Of a stretch of DNA of 64,000 nucleotides, positions 32,935 through 45,450 are shown piece by piece. How positions within the stretch are numbered: position 1 is the first letter of the stretch; each line of letters begins with the position of its first letter. Location: the NCBI GenBank assembly GCA_037043015.1, contig CM073326.1, positions 13,772,345-13,836,344 on the forward strand. Reading direction: 5' to 3'. The DNA comes from Bryum argenteum (taxonomy: Eukaryota > Streptophyta > Bryopsida > Bryales > Bryaceae). The notes beneath the pieces are model-generated. The model did not search any database. It was not told the origin of the DNA and worked only from the letters and a program-made list of their open reading frames with translations. Made by a program: the position numbers and the translations under genes.

Positions 32935-35900
32935 GAATCCCTAACATACATTGGTTTAATTTGATGTGAATTATTGGAGGAACTTCGTTAGGGCATATAG
33001 GAGTTTACTCACGGATTCAAATATGATACAATGATATTGATTCAAAGTTTGAAAAGTAGTAAAGAGTCCTTTTGCAAGGTTGGGTAGAGAATGCCGTACA
33101 TTATGTGAGTCAATGAATTAATTTGTTAGGAGATGAGACTCTCTTGTGTAATCGCTCACATCATGGTGTCTAGTGTTAGAAGAAATTTTTGCTATTAAGT
33201 GATGAAAGCCCTTTATAAGCTTTGATTTTGAAGCATGCATATCTTTAAACGAGAATTGGAGAAGTATATAAGGTCCTCATCTTTCTTGGTGTATCTTTGA
33301 AGGCATGAGCTTTTGTAGAATGATGATCTTCGACTTACAGTAGATCTTAATCTTGTAAAAACTTCGTTAATTAGTTTAAATAGTTGATTTTCTTTTATGT
33401 CTAAATTTGAAAGATGAATCTTTTCTCTATTGTGTTTTATTGGAACCTCATCTAGCCTTGTGAAAATCCTATTTGTGTTGGGATTATCTCAAGATTACCG
33501 TAAAATTGACCTTTAAATCAAAGTTTTGATTCGTTTGAATATTTACAAGCCAATTGATATTACAAAGCGGAGAAGGATTTTGTTGGAAATAGATTGAGCT
33601 TTTTTTGTGATTGATTGTAAATCGCTAATAATCAATTCGTAAAGTGAATTTTCATATTTCACCCCAGAATAAGCCAATATTGAAATTCAACAATTTGGAT
33701 GACAAGTTGAAACTATGGAGGGCCAATACTTTTTCATGCAAAGTCTATAATTGACAAAATTAGATGGATTAGATTCTTACTAGTTATAGGGATTATGCTT
33801 GATACTGCAAATAGATGAGAATTGGTTTGAATTTATGGCTATAATCTTTGTGAAGTCACTTTGTTTTTTTATTTTCAAACGCGGGGCACATCTGCCATTG
33901 CAAGCCAATTATTTGAATACTATTGGTTTTCTATAATATATATTACATATGAAAAATTCCAAGATGATGTCCAATATCTTTTCAATTGGAAGACTTTTAT
34001 TTGATATAATGTTGGTATTGAGTTTTCAATTAAGTTTTTTCATTTGAAGTCCTATTATACTCAACATAAACAAGGTGGCATTGGTGATTTGTGCGTAAAG
34101 AACAAAAAACCTTTATGTCATCTTGTTTGTGTTTACTTTAACAGGACTTACTTCTAGTTGCTTTCGCATGATTGGATAAAGTCATAATGAGGAGCACCAA
34201 TGATTACTCCATCAAGTACCTACTTAATCACAGGAGATTTTCTTAATGGCACATATTTACTATAAAGTAACATGTTTACCCCCTAAAGTCGACTTACCTC
34301 AAAATTGCCAAAAGTATCATTTTTGTCCTTTTTGGATGCGAGGTGAAAAGTTTCAACTTTTGACAAATTTTTAAGTATATAACTGGGGGGTCTAGTACCT
34401 TACTTGTATGTGTACATGTGTATCAAATCTTTGTATGAAATTCCTCACCAATTGAGTTTTCATATTTCACCTCGGAAAAAGCTAATGTTGAAATTCAACA
34501 ATTTGGATAAAAAGTTGAAATTATGAAGGGCCATCACTTTTTCATACAAAGTCCATATTTGACAAAATTAATTTGGTTGGATCCTAAATACTTCTAGTTA
34601 TTGACCCCTAAAGGTCCATGGTGCAAAATTCCCAAAATTATCAAAAATGACCTTTGACTTTAGGCCTTAAAAAACTCAATCCAAGAATTATTAGGAGGAT
34701 CCAACCGTAGGATCTCAAAGTTATTTTGACTATTTAAGCACATGTTAAATTTGAATAATTGTTCTTCTCTAGCGATCACAATGGTCAAACAATGCTAACT
34801 TATTTTTATGCGGAACCCCAAAAACCCAATTAGGGTTCCTTGAACCTTTAATGGTTAATCCTCAAACATTCCCAATGTCGTTCTTCTACATTGTGGATGA
34901 ACAGCAGAAACTTTGAAGATTCGTAATTCCTTCATTCAAACTATGTTTTGGACAAAATCACTTTGCTTAGGTTTCCAATGGAGTGTAGTTTGTGTGATAA
35001 ACATTGCAGACCTATATTGTGAAGTAAGATTAATGGCATGCATTTTAGTGAAGGCATCATTTGGTTTTGAGTTCTCAAATATCTAGAATGTTTTACTAGT
35101 GGAAGCCAATTATGTAAATCCAAAAATAGTTTTTGATGATTTGTTTTTCACATGATCATTATCTTAACATGAAGTATAGTGATTGTTTAGTTCAAAGATT
35201 TTTGACCCAAATAGCTTTGATCTTGGATTTATAATGATGTTTCCATAATAAAAAAAAATAAAAATAAATGACTTTGAAGAGCTATATCTCCTTCATCCAC
35301 CGTTATATTGCAAATAAACATGTGGCACATATTCCTTCTAGAGTCTAATCTTACCAGTAGAAATCTTGATCAAATCAAAGATGCTCTTGAGATAAGGTAT
35401 GAAATTGAGTGTAGAGGGTCTAGTTTTGGACTAGTTTCTCTTCATAAATCTTTTGGTAGTTTTCACCAATAATGCAGGGCTATTTTTTGAGCTAAGAATT
35501 TTTTTTGGTGTTTTCTTCGTACAAAGGTAATGTTGAGGTGAAGGTGAACAACTTTCTAGGTAGAGATTTTTTCATTGGAGTAGCTTTGTTGGTAAGATTT
35601 TCATTTTAAAGTGAAAATGATGAAATTTTGCTGCCTATTTTGCCTACTAATACGTCAGGATCTCGCAATCTATGAGGTCTCATGACTCAAGTTTAGGTTC
35701 ACATGACCTAAAACAAATCTATTACAAGTTTGTACTGTTGAGCACTAAATAACTTTGTGAAGTCATCTTTTGTTTTAGGATAATCGAACATGGGGCACAA
35801 TTGACATTGCAAGCCAAGTATTTGGATACTGTTGGTTTTCTATCACAGAAAAGTTCTGAGATGATGTCCAACATCTTTTCACTTGGAAGACTTTTAGTTG

Positions 35901-36820
35901 ATATAATGTTGGTATTGATTTTTCAAATATGTCTTTTTCCTCAAATAACCAAAAGATACATGTGACACTGGTTAGCTTTAAATTCCTTCATGCACCATTG
36001 TATTTTAACTTTGTTTTCTCCGGTCTATTCTAGAATAATTTCTTTCTCATATTAGAAATCTTAACTTGATCTAAGATGTGATGGAGATATGGCATTGATT
36101 TCGTTTTAATATGTTCCATGTTTATTATGACAAGCAGTAAATACATACTTTAAAACAATACTTGTCATTAAGTATTGCATTGATACTACTCTTCTAATTT
36201 TTCCTTGCTCGCTTGGTCACATTTTCAACACTTAATTATTGCAATTTTAAATTCCTTCAACCCCTAAATGGTTCGACTCATTTGCACAAAAACAAACACA
36301 TCCTAATAAAAGTGTCGTGAACGGAAGTTGAGTTAAGTTATCCCGATCCTCAACCGTACAATCTTGTAGTAGAAATATTATACATAGCGTGGCTCAAATT
36401 TTGAGTGATAAGGCCTCATAGAAGGCAAGATTGATTCATGTTAAACCCAAAAAACATCACAGAATCTCAGCAATTTCAGTTTGAAGTGAAAATGCTACCA
36501 ATAGAATTACTGCAATGAAAAACCACCAACTACAAATATGTTTACCATCATCGCAATAGCACCCTTGAACCAAAAATGTCCATGAGAAAATTGCTTCGTG
36601 CAAATAATAGCCTTGCAATGGTAAAAAATGCCGAACTTTTTGCAAAGAAAAATAGCCCAAAAGTCAACCCTTTCACTCAAATCTATGCCTTACCTTTGAT
36701 ACATCTTTGATACATCTTTGATATTTCAAGGTTTCTACTACATGAACTAGACTCTAATTGAAATCCTTCTAAAATACAAAGTTAAAATCCAATTGTGGAT
36801 AAAGGAAATATAGTGTTTGA
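32935..36820. other. AT-rich intergenic DNA with dispersed repeat copies
   Basis: No gene supported. Copies of the dispersed repeat (GGGGCAC...CATTGCAAGCCAATTATTTG) appear near 33860, 35050 and 35760. A stretch from TTGACCCCTAAAGG (34601) to AATGGTTAA (34855-34858) has the terminal pattern of the TTAA-flanked elements. The segment 36440-36800 resembles 57100-57420. Confidence 0.5.
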
Positions 36821-37221
36821 CCTCAATTCCGTTAACATGGCGATATTCCTTGTGCCATTTTGCCAAAGCCCTGATGAGCTATTTTGGCCTGGTTCTTAAA
36901 CGTGCCATTTGACAAGCATAACGTGCAAAATGGCACGTTATTTAATATCACACACATCCTCTGAAATATTAACTGATTTCTTTTATATCACCAAAATTTC
37001 TATAATACCACATTTATTTTATGGTTTTTGACCATTGAATGCGGTCAAATGGCAATATTTCTAAAGAGCCGTTCGAGAATATTATGTTTTTTGTGCCGCG
37101 GTTCATAAATATTTGCCCTATCATTTCAAAAATCGACAAGAACCAATGTTATATTATTTCATTTCAAGCACCCTGAAATGCGCCATGTTTCCGGAATAAT
37201 GCCAATTTGATAAAATTGAGG
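36821..37221. mobile_element. Non-autonomous TIR element, copy 1
   Basis: Begins CCTCAATTCCGTTAACATGG and ends in AATTGAGG, with a Tn-like layout shared by copies at 43176 and 49961: repeated GTGCCATTTT, AATATCACCAAAATTTC and TTTTTGACC blocks. About 400 bp, non-coding. The superfamily cannot be assigned because no clear target duplication is seen. Confidence 0.7.
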
Positions 37222-38491
37222 TTCGTTCAAAAATTATTCTACTATTCTCTTTTTCATTGTAGGAACATCATTGCGAATACAATACCAAACTTATTTGGAT
37301 GAAGTACCTTCTAATTAACAAGAAAGTTTTTAGCCTTCATTTTAAGACCGTGATTCTATTAAAAAAAAATCATATATATATTTATTTTATTTATTTATTT
37401 TAGTTTCCCAAAATTTCTTTACATTAGGAAAACATGCCCCATGTTTGAAACCTCAAAAATAAGAGTTGCCTTCACTAAAATGCAATTTATTCATAATTGA
37501 TCCTATGAGTCTGCAAGTTTTACCACACAAACTAGACTTGATTCAGAACTCAATCCAAGTAATTTCATCCAAAACAAACTCTAGATGAAGAAGTTATAGG
37601 TCTTCAAAGTTTCAGCCCTTCATTCACAATGTTGTTTTCGACATTCGGCACATTTATGGGTTATACTCAGGGGGGGTTGCCTCCATTGGAGGTTTGGTAA
37701 ATCACTTGCTGTGAAGGGATACCATCGTATGGAGTATTTTGATGACCAAGATGAATAAAGTGGTCCATATTTTCACCTAATTTTCCAATTTATGGTATTT
37801 TTTGCTCCGTACAATTACTTACAATTCTAGCATGAGGGCAATTTTTTGGACCTTTACTTTGTTCTAAAAGCAAATTTGGGGGTATAAAGGGCCATAATGA
37901 TCGACCGTAACATGCAAATTTTCATCCATCTAAGCAGGTCCACAATGCAATAATTGCCCTAAAAATATTTTTTGGTTATATTTTGATATGTTAGGGTATC
38001 TTGGAAAAAAAACAAAAAAATATGACACTTTAATTAATTACCTACATATCTTACTTATAATTAAGTGTCCAATACTTTGTACACCCTAAATTATCTCAAA
38101 GTTTTATTTTTATTTTTGAGCACCATGATTTAATACCTCCCTACATTATGCCGTACATTGTCTCATAAAAAAATCTAAGTGACCCCCTTCTAGGAACTCA
38201 ACATTAACAAGTGATACTGACAAGATACTTCTAGTTGCTTGTGTACAATTAGATGGAGTCATGTTGAGGTGCACGGACAAGGCGACAAGTACCCTAATGA
38301 AGTCTGTACTTCAATGAATGACATGAGAATTTTTGTTGGCATATATTCACTGTAAATTAACATGCTTAACCCCTAAAATCCTTGTTTTCTTTGAACATCC
38401 AAAACCCAAACTGCAAATTTCTACCACCTTGTGCACTACGAACCAGGTACTAAATTATTTTGATCACATTTTTTTATACTTCCAACGGTAA

Positions 38492-38558
<67 letters not shown>

Positions 38559-38997
38559 GCCGGTTATAAGTGTAAGTAATTTTTGTGCATGGGCAAAGTA
38601 TGTGGAAGGATGGACGAAGTGGAATCACTATTTTTGGATTCTTGTATAATCTGCTAGAAACTTTTGAATCTAAACCTATAGTTCTTTCAAGACTGGTGCT
38701 CTGAAATAACACCTTATAATACTAACTTCCTATACCTCGTGAGTCAATAAAAGATTGGATTGCTAGGATATCATGTACTCCTAGGTGAATAAGCCTAGTG
38801 AACCATCATTGATATTGTTCTACTTTTGAGCAGTCTACCTTATTGCTAGCAACCGCATTTTTAGTGTTTATCCCTGAATGGTTTGACTAGTTTTGAGCAT
38901 TTCTAGTTGATTTTTTCTTTTCTTGTTTTTCTTGTTTCTCTAAGTGAAACTAAAGGTTAGTTCATCAAATATTGGACATTTCAGAATCACAGCATAT
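37222..38997. other. AT-rich intergenic DNA
   Basis: No gene supported. It includes an inverted dispersed-repeat piece near 37430-37480, a TTAACCCCTAAAATCC motif at 38366 resembling an element terminus, and a TA microsatellite at about 38491-38554. Confidence 0.5.
38491..38554. repeat. (TA)n microsatellite
   Basis: About 32 uninterrupted TA units. Confidence 0.95.
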
Positions 38998-39440
38998 TCA
39001 CTTTAGATGAAGTCCTGATTCAAATTGATTGAAAGAAGCTACTGCAATTCAAGCGGTGAAAATAAAGAGCTTCGTAATTTATTGAGTTTTGGTAGCACTG
39101 TGGGTGGTGGGATTTATTGGAGGTTTATGCGAACACCCAAGTTACCACAGAAGATAAATTATTTTTTTTTATGGTAGAGACTTTCATATGACTTTTGCAT
39201 GATTGGCGAGGATTTTGAGTTCAGAAGGTTACCGGTAGATGATGTTAAGTAGACATTCACATTCTCTGCTTGCAGACATATGCTTTTCAGTATGTATTGA
39301 TCATTGAATGCCGACGTGATGTTAGAATATGGACTTTTTATCGCGTTGTATTGAGCAGTGAGTGCATGCGTAATGTTACTGACTTTTTCACTTCAGATAT
39401 GGAATAAGAATCCTTCTGTTAGCACAAAATTGAGGTCCGA
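38998..39440 (+). repeat. Segmental-duplication copy 2
   Basis: Collinear with 22640-23090, and its right half (from 39280: ATGCTTTTCAGTA.GTATTGATCATTGAATGCC) with 45424-45580. All copies share orientation. It is non-coding and the origin is unknown. Confidence 0.7.
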
Positions 39441-39487
39441 CTCCCTCTCCCTCCCCACGAGGATGCAATGAATCCCAAAACATATAC

Positions 39488-39775
39488 CTACAAATTGCTA
39501 CAAAAAGTCCATCTGGAATGTGCTTTTGCATTTGCGCTTTGTCCATATGAGTCTTTTGAATGAGAGGGGCGCGTAGTTGACAACGACCGACCACGACTAG
39601 GTTGACTACCTGATAGGGAGCCGTGTGCGGGAACTGCAGGAAACAGCGGTTTATGCTCACGGCTAGAACTCCCAAAGCTCCTCCTCATTCTCCATGCTTG
39701 CAGATTGCTCTTTGCTACAGCCGGCCCTTTCATCACCGACGCAATTCCCCTCCTACTTAGGGTACGATTCAACAA
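39488..39775 (-). pseudogene. Possible orphan coding fragment with presequence-like character
   Basis: An open minus-strand frame in a GC-rich patch, Arg/Ser-rich (RTLSRRGIASVMKGPAVAK) like a mitochondrial or plastid targeting peptide, with no ATG at its head and no recognised downstream domain. It may be a captured first exon, or the patch may simply be the promoter of the next gene. Low confidence. Confidence 0.25.
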
Positions 39776-40151
39776 CCTGCATTTTAGGAGTCTTTTGCAT
39801 CTTTTGCCCCTGCGTTAGGGTGGGCCTCAGGGACGGCCTCTCTGCTTTTTGCTTACCGTCATCTGCCGTTCTCCTGTAGAAGTGGTGCATGTCGTCGCCG
39901 AAAAGTTGTTGTGTAAGAAATGATCGGTGTCCGTAGAGTCTAGCTGATTTTTCCGTAAATATGTCATGGAACTCTAAAGACTGGGAAATTAGTTCATACG
40001 ATAGATTGCTTTTCTTCCATCGCAGATCGATCGCTACGACCCATGCATGAATAGTGGGTAATGTTCATAGGCTTGTCGACTTCAGGTTTAACCCTGCAGA
40101 GCTTTTGCTTTTTTGTGTGCAGACGTTCGGAGAACTAGTCCACATTTCGAC

Positions 40152-42331
40152 ATGATTGTGCAAGACCCTGTTTTAGTCAAGGGTAATGACCCGGCCGTGG
40201 TCAATTGCAAGGACCTGATGGTCGATGGCAATCCTGTGCAAGGAGGCGCCGTTAAGCCTCAAGTAACTTTATCAGACTCTGGTATCGACGATTCGGAGAT
40301 GAAGCTCCCCAGGTACCAATCTAACGAACTTTATATCGTGGACCTTCACGCTTCAGCTAGAGACAGAGTTGATGAGCTGAGCGAGTTATTTGGTACGATC
40401 GGCACACTTGCACCAACTTCAATTCCCTGCATGCATGATCATGATCACTAACTACTCCATGATCATGATCACTAACTACTGCATGATCATGATCACTAAC
40501 TACTGCAGAACTGTTTTGGTTTTCAGCCTGCCTAGCTTGGAGAACACTCAACTATCATGTCTGGATGAAGGTGCCCATGCGCATAGCCTTTTTTAACCCT
40601 GATCCTGCCTCTCGTTACAATGACAAGGCAAACATCATCGTCAATGTAAGCGTTCCCTTTGATTGATAATGTTCCCTTTGATCGATTATGATTATCTCCT
40701 GCTGAGGAGCACAACTTACACTGCATATGTGTCTGATCATGTGTGCAGAACTTGGACGAGTCGATAGACTCTAAGACTCTTCACCACCATTTTGGCAAGT
40801 TCGGGGTCGTTATATCATCAAAAGTGGAGCGAGATCGTATGGGCAAGCCCACTGGACGAGGGTTCGTTCAATTCCAGGACCAGGAAGACGCCCAACAAGC
40901 AATACAGAGCTTGAACAACTCGATGCTGGAAGGCAACCGGGTGAATGTGGAGTTCTTTGTGCGTCGCACTGACCCTATGGAGTCCGCTCATCTGAATCCA
41001 GTTCAGTTGAATCTAATGTTCACCCATCCGTCCTACCTTGGCTGAGGTAGTGAAGAAGACCGCACACATGTTACCCGAGGTGACCAGCAATTCCTCACCT
41101 AAGCTCGACATGGGGTCCTCGTCTAGAAGTGCCCAATCCGTTGCAGTATGGCATGCAGATGCAAAGCTACGTACCGTCGAATTGCAAAGGGGTTCAAGCG
41201 CACAGCGCAACGAGGTAAGCAAGAGCTCGATCTTCTTACTCCTGTTAATCAAGAATACAACACTGAGTTCATTCAATTTCTTCTCTAGCTTTCAAGTTTA
41301 AGGAATCTGGGTGTGATTTCAACAGGCAAGGAGAAAATACAAGATCGAGAAGAAGCTAAAAGAAGTGGGGTTAGGGACTGCCCCAAGCTTCCCAGCTACC
41401 TATGTCCTTGGTCCAAGCGTTCAAGCAACTGAATCTGCTCCAAGCTCAGAGCCCTGGCCTCCCCAACCGTGGTCAGCACAAACGTCACAAACGTTGAAGA
41501 CTATGTTAGCCGGTGCCAGCAGTCAACCGGAGCGAACTGCTGTGAGTGTTGCACTCTAATCTTCTTGCTTATCATGTCCTCCAAAACTTGTCATGTCAGT
41601 TTGTTGCGGGTGTTGTACATGCAAAGTAAGACTGCCTCGTCTGTATGTAACTCCTAGTGTATGGAACTTATGTGCTGTGATTCGAACAGATGCTAGGAGC
41701 GACTCTGCTCCCACTAGTCTCCATGCACACCAAGGATTTTGCCTCCGACATAACGAACGAGCTCCTGACGACTCTGTCGGATTCCGACATCGAAGGCATA
41801 CTAACGATGAACGCTGAGGCCCTTTATGAGAAAGTTGAAGAGGTGAAGCTTGTGATCTTCGACAGGATCAAGAAGCAGCCGCCATTTCATCCTAGTTCCG
41901 CTACTCCTGCGGATTACGTACCCATTCACATGGGGTACCCCATTGCAGTTCCGCTAATGTCGGAGTTTATGGTGCCACCGAAGTTGCCCGGAATGGCTTT
42001 CAAGGGGATCGTGGCACTACCAATGTATCCCGAGTTACCCCCTAGACCGTACCATTTGCCTCCCTGTGTGCAAGACAAATGCAAGAACCTGTATGGAACT
42101 GGTTACTTCGACATTAGTTCCAGTAGCTTCAAAGTTGAGGTTTCTTGTGCTAGCGATTCAGAGGCTCCAGTGGAACTAAAGGAGGACGACGATATCTCCT
42201 CTTCAGAAGCTAGTACTGCACCACCAACTCCGGAGCCTCAAGCATCTTCAATGGTCTTCAACTTCGACGAGGATGATCTGCTATTCGACACAGATGAGGA
42301 AGAGATGGCCAAGAGTGACGAATGTGTTTGA
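40152..42331 (+). CDS. Reduced poly(A)-binding-protein-like gene (RRM + MLLE)
   Basis: Related to cytoplasmic poly(A)-binding protein, which binds mRNA tails and recruits partners through its MLLE domain. Exons: 40152-40392, 40527-40645, 40749 to about 41000, 41037-41214, 41326-41541, 41690-42331. The first two encode a degenerate RRM1 (ELYIVDLHASARDRVDELSE, then LNYHVWMKVPMRIAF) lacking its RNP1 half, where an intron holds a 24-bp tandem repeat. Exon 3 gives a complete RRM2 (NLDESIDSKTLHHHFGKFG, GRGFVQFQDQEDAQQAI). RRM3-4 are absent. After a linker comes an MLLE domain (MLGATLLPLVSMH to LYEKVEEVKLVIF) and an unusual ~140-residue Pro-rich then acidic tail. Exons 3 and 4 are out of frame unless a 46-nt intron is removed. 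It may be a diverged paralogue or an incipient pseudogene. Confidence 0.72.
40432..40506 (+). repeat. 24-bp tandem repeat, three copies, palindromic core
   Basis: CATGATCATGATCACTAACT followed by ACTC or ACTG, three times, inside the intron that replaces the RRM1 RNP1 region. ATGATCAT is self-complementary. The last copy ends in CTGCAG, a possible acceptor. Confidence 0.9.
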
Positions 42332-42365
42332 GGAAGAGATGGCCAAGAGTGACGAATGTGTTTGA
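42293..42365 (+). repeat. 34-bp tandem duplication across the stop codon
   Basis: GAGGAAGAGATGGCCAAGAG plus 14 further bases occurs twice in tandem. The first copy ends at the stop codon (42329-42331) and the second lies wholly in the 3' UTR. Confidence 0.9.
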
Positions 42366-43175
42366 GCTGGAGTGAGTTTGAGTTCAGTGTGCTGTTATCC
42401 CTGAGTATAGAAGAGTGTGCTCAATTCTGTAAATATTGTGCATGCAGGTTGAGGAGGAATCTGGATCCCATTTTTTGGTTGATGAGTGATGACACTCTCG
42501 AACACGTCTATTATTTGAGCTTGTTGGTTCTCACTGTTTGTAGTCAGGCATTATATTATTATATACTGATGTAGACGATGTATTGTTGCTTATCAGTTAC
42601 TGTTCATATCAATTTTCATTCAGATTTGTAAGCCTGGAGTTTTGCAAGCTCCTCAACAGGAAGTTATGTTACCATGGCTCGATATTTATCTTTTAGCTGT
42701 CAGTCTAGGCTTGAATTCTTAGCAGGTGAAGATGAAGACTGCCATACACATTTGTGTACTGTGGTCTTCCTCGGTGATCATGAATACAATTGTAAGTTGT
42801 GTGGGTGTAAGTACAAGCAGTCTCGGCAGGAAGATGGGGACTGAGAATCTTGGTATTAGAAAATTTTATTCTGTGAGAATGATGTTATAAGGCTCAAGTT
42901 TGAGTGTGTAACGTCCTGTTCGATCAAAGGTCGCTACTTGCTTTCTTCGGTTGATTCAATTGCAACCATAAGGACCTTTTTCTATTTTAATTTCATGTAC
43001 ACATCAAGGTGTTTCTTGCCGAGAAGGGCCAAATCTTTAGTAGCTTAAGACATGATGGGTGAGGAAGTAGGCAAGGAGAGAACTGAATCTTTCACTCCAT
43101 ATTCAAAATTACAATAGCTTGTAAGCCTTACTTGTTTCATTACAAATTCGAAATCACAATTACTTCTTGGTAAAA
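42332..43175 (+). other. 3' UTR and intergenic DNA
   Basis: Likely 3' UTR of the PABP-like gene to about 42900, then AT-rich DNA. No further gene is seen. Confidence 0.5.
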
Positions 43176-43606
43176 CCTCAATTCCGTTAAAATGGCACTA
43201 TTCCATGTGCCATTTTAGCGGAGCTAAAGTGCCATATTGTGCAAACGTGCCATTTTACAAGCATATTTTTGAACTGAAGTTCAGAAGTATTTATGCCTAC
43301 AAAATGGCATGTTTATTAATATCACTCATGTACTCGTAATATCACCAAAATTTCTGTAATATCACCAAATTTTCTGTAATATCACACTTTTTTTATGGTT
43401 TTTGACCTTTGGACACAAGTAAAAGGGCAATATTTCTAAACGGCCGTTTAGAAACATTATTGTTTTTGAACGGCCGTTCAGAAATATTTACCCTATCATG
43501 TCAAAACTCGACAAAAACTCGACAAAAACCAGCATCATTTTTTTCATTTTAAGCACCCCAAAAAGTGCCATATTAGCGGAATAACGCCATTTTAACGGAA
43601 TTGAGG
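43176..43606. mobile_element. Non-autonomous TIR element, copy 2
   Basis: The best-preserved copy: left CCTCAATTCCGTTAAAATGG and right CCATTTTAACGGAATTGAGG are inverted repeats. The interior has a second inverted pair around ACGGCCGTTTAGAAA and two AATATCACCAAA units. About 430 bp, non-coding. Confidence 0.8.
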
Positions 43607-44303
43607 TTGTAAGCATTCTTTCTAAGATTTTAATTGTTGCTCTAAGCCTCAATATCCACAAGGGCAATATACTAGGAATTTTAGGCTTTAAATACATCAT
43701 GTACAACATGTGGAGTATTTGTAAGATGTCGTAGAGCTCATCAGTATTAAGATCATTTAGTGATTTTAGTGTCACTTAGTTTTGTCAACTTTCACATGAT
43801 TTTCCATCAATTTATTGGTAAGTGTTGTACAAACCTTGCATCTAGAATGTTAAAAGAATAATTATAATTATAGAATTATAGAATGTTGGCAATACTAAAA
43901 AGAAATTATAAATTGGTAAAGGAAAGAGCGTACAATACATTCGGTTACCAAAAACTATAATTGACTATGCAATTATTCAAGTGCCTCGTTGAGTTGAATA
44001 AGTTTCATACAGTACAATTAGGTCAAACATTGATACAATCATTTTTTATTAATATACACATTGAGTCTTTGAACAACATTATCTTGAGATAATACAAATT
44101 TTTTTTAAAATTGCAAATCGTGAATGCAGATTGGTTGGTCTCATGGCAGCCAAAAAACTTAATTAAGTACTGTGAGGGAGCGAACACTCTTAACTTCCTC
44201 AAAAAAACAAATTGCACCAAGTTTACATTAGAACATTGCACACTTGGAATAAGAAAATAACATGGGTAGATTTGTTTAATCAAGTAATGTTGAAAGTATT
44301 TAA
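43607..44303. other. AT-rich intergenic DNA
   Basis: No gene, repeat or RNA is recognised. Confidence 0.4.
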
Positions 44304-44537
44304 CCCTTAAACGTCAGACGCAGCCCGAGGGGTTGGGTTTTTTTTTTAGAGAATCTTGCTCATAACTTACACTCCATTATACCAAATGGAATTTTTAGAA
44401 TTCCAAACTGAGCACCTTAAAGAGATCTATACTTTCTTAGAATAGAACTCAAGCAAATTAAAAATAGAATAATGCTAAAAATGGAGTTTAAAAGAGATTT
44501 TGGATGTGGTATCAGGAAAGCATATGACGTTTAAGGG
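44304..44537. mobile_element. piggyBac-like MITE flanked by TTAA, second type
   Basis: A 234-bp element with perfect termini CCCTTAAACGTC and GACGTTTAAGGG, flanked by TTAA at 44300-44303 and 44538-44541. Its interior differs from the element at 14016. Non-coding. Confidence 0.72.
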
Positions 44538-44720
44538 TTAATGAGTAAATGAAAGTCCTTGAAGGATGGAAAGTATGAAAGGATGAAGTAAGATGGTAGA
44601 AATTGTACATTGTTCAAAAACTCTCTGTGCATATTTGCCTCTTTGTGCTCTTACTTTGCTTATCTCTTACTCCATCTTTATTCTCTCTCTTCATTTATCC
44701 TTTGTGCTTCTTGTTCCCTC

Positions 44721-45045
44721 TCCATTTTCGTGCTATCTCTTCCGCTCCATCTTCGTGCTATCTCTTCCGCTCCATCTTCGTGCTATCTCTTCCGCTCCAT
44801 CTTCGTGCTATCTCTTCCGCTCCATCTTCGTGCTATCTCTTCCGCTCCATCTTCGTGCTATCTCTTCCCCTCCATCTTCGTGCTATCTCTTCCGCTCCAT
44901 CTTCGTGCTATCTCTTCCCCTCCATCTTCGTGCTATCTCTTCCGCTCCATCTTCGTGCTATCTCTTCCGCTCCATCTTTGTGCTATCTCTTCCGCTCCAT
45001 CTTCGTGCTATCTCTTCCCCTCCATCTTCATGCTATCTCTTCCGC
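44721..45045 (+). repeat. 25-bp tandem repeat, ~13 copies
   Basis: Unit TCCATCTTCGTGCTATCTCT plus TCCGC, with scattered TCCCC variants. Because 25 is not a multiple of three, all three forward frames are open and encode the same repeating peptide, so those reading frames are not genes. Confidence 0.93.
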
Positions 45046-45063
45046 TATGATCTTCCGCTATGA

Positions 45064-45450
45064 GATTTTCTGCTACTTCTCAACCGCTACGGCACACTTG
45101 AGGCCGTAGTCAGCAATGCAACAATCGAGAGCATCATCATCACCACCTCCGTGGGTGACAAGCAGCTCGTATGCATGGTAGTGAAATCCACGCAACTACT
45201 AGCTTCAGGAATCGGCAACCGAAACATCGAGAGGATTGTCACAGAGCCTGTCAACATCGATTTCCTCACCCCCGGAGTTGCTGACGTGCTCGTCCCGGCC
45301 CAAACAACAATCGAATTCTCGGTTTCTGGCTTCCAAGCACCCGGAGTCGAGACCTTCAGCAACGACGTTGAGGACGAACGCAAGCGGGTTTTGCTTAGGG
45401 TTACAAGGTTTTCCGCAGGCATATGCTTTTCAGTACGTATTGATCATTGA
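45064..45450 (+). pseudogene. Orphan coding-like fragment after the satellite
   Basis: A GC-rich open frame (RYGTLEAVVSNATIESIIIT, later VTEPVNIDFLTPGVADVLVP and SVSGFQAPGVETFSND) with protein-like composition but no ATG at its head. It begins directly after the 25-bp array and ends at the join with segmental-duplication copy 3. I do not recognise the family. It is probably a fragment of a gene broken by rearrangement; a real exon of an unseen gene is possible. Confidence 0.4.

Noticed and set aside
38464..38712. 82-codon minus-strand frame with a Tyr-Ile run
   Set aside because: Translation of a TA microsatellite.
44593..45109. Three overlapping plus-strand frames of 146-168 codons
   Set aside because: All come from the 25-bp tandem repeat, which is open in every frame and yields the same low-complexity peptide.
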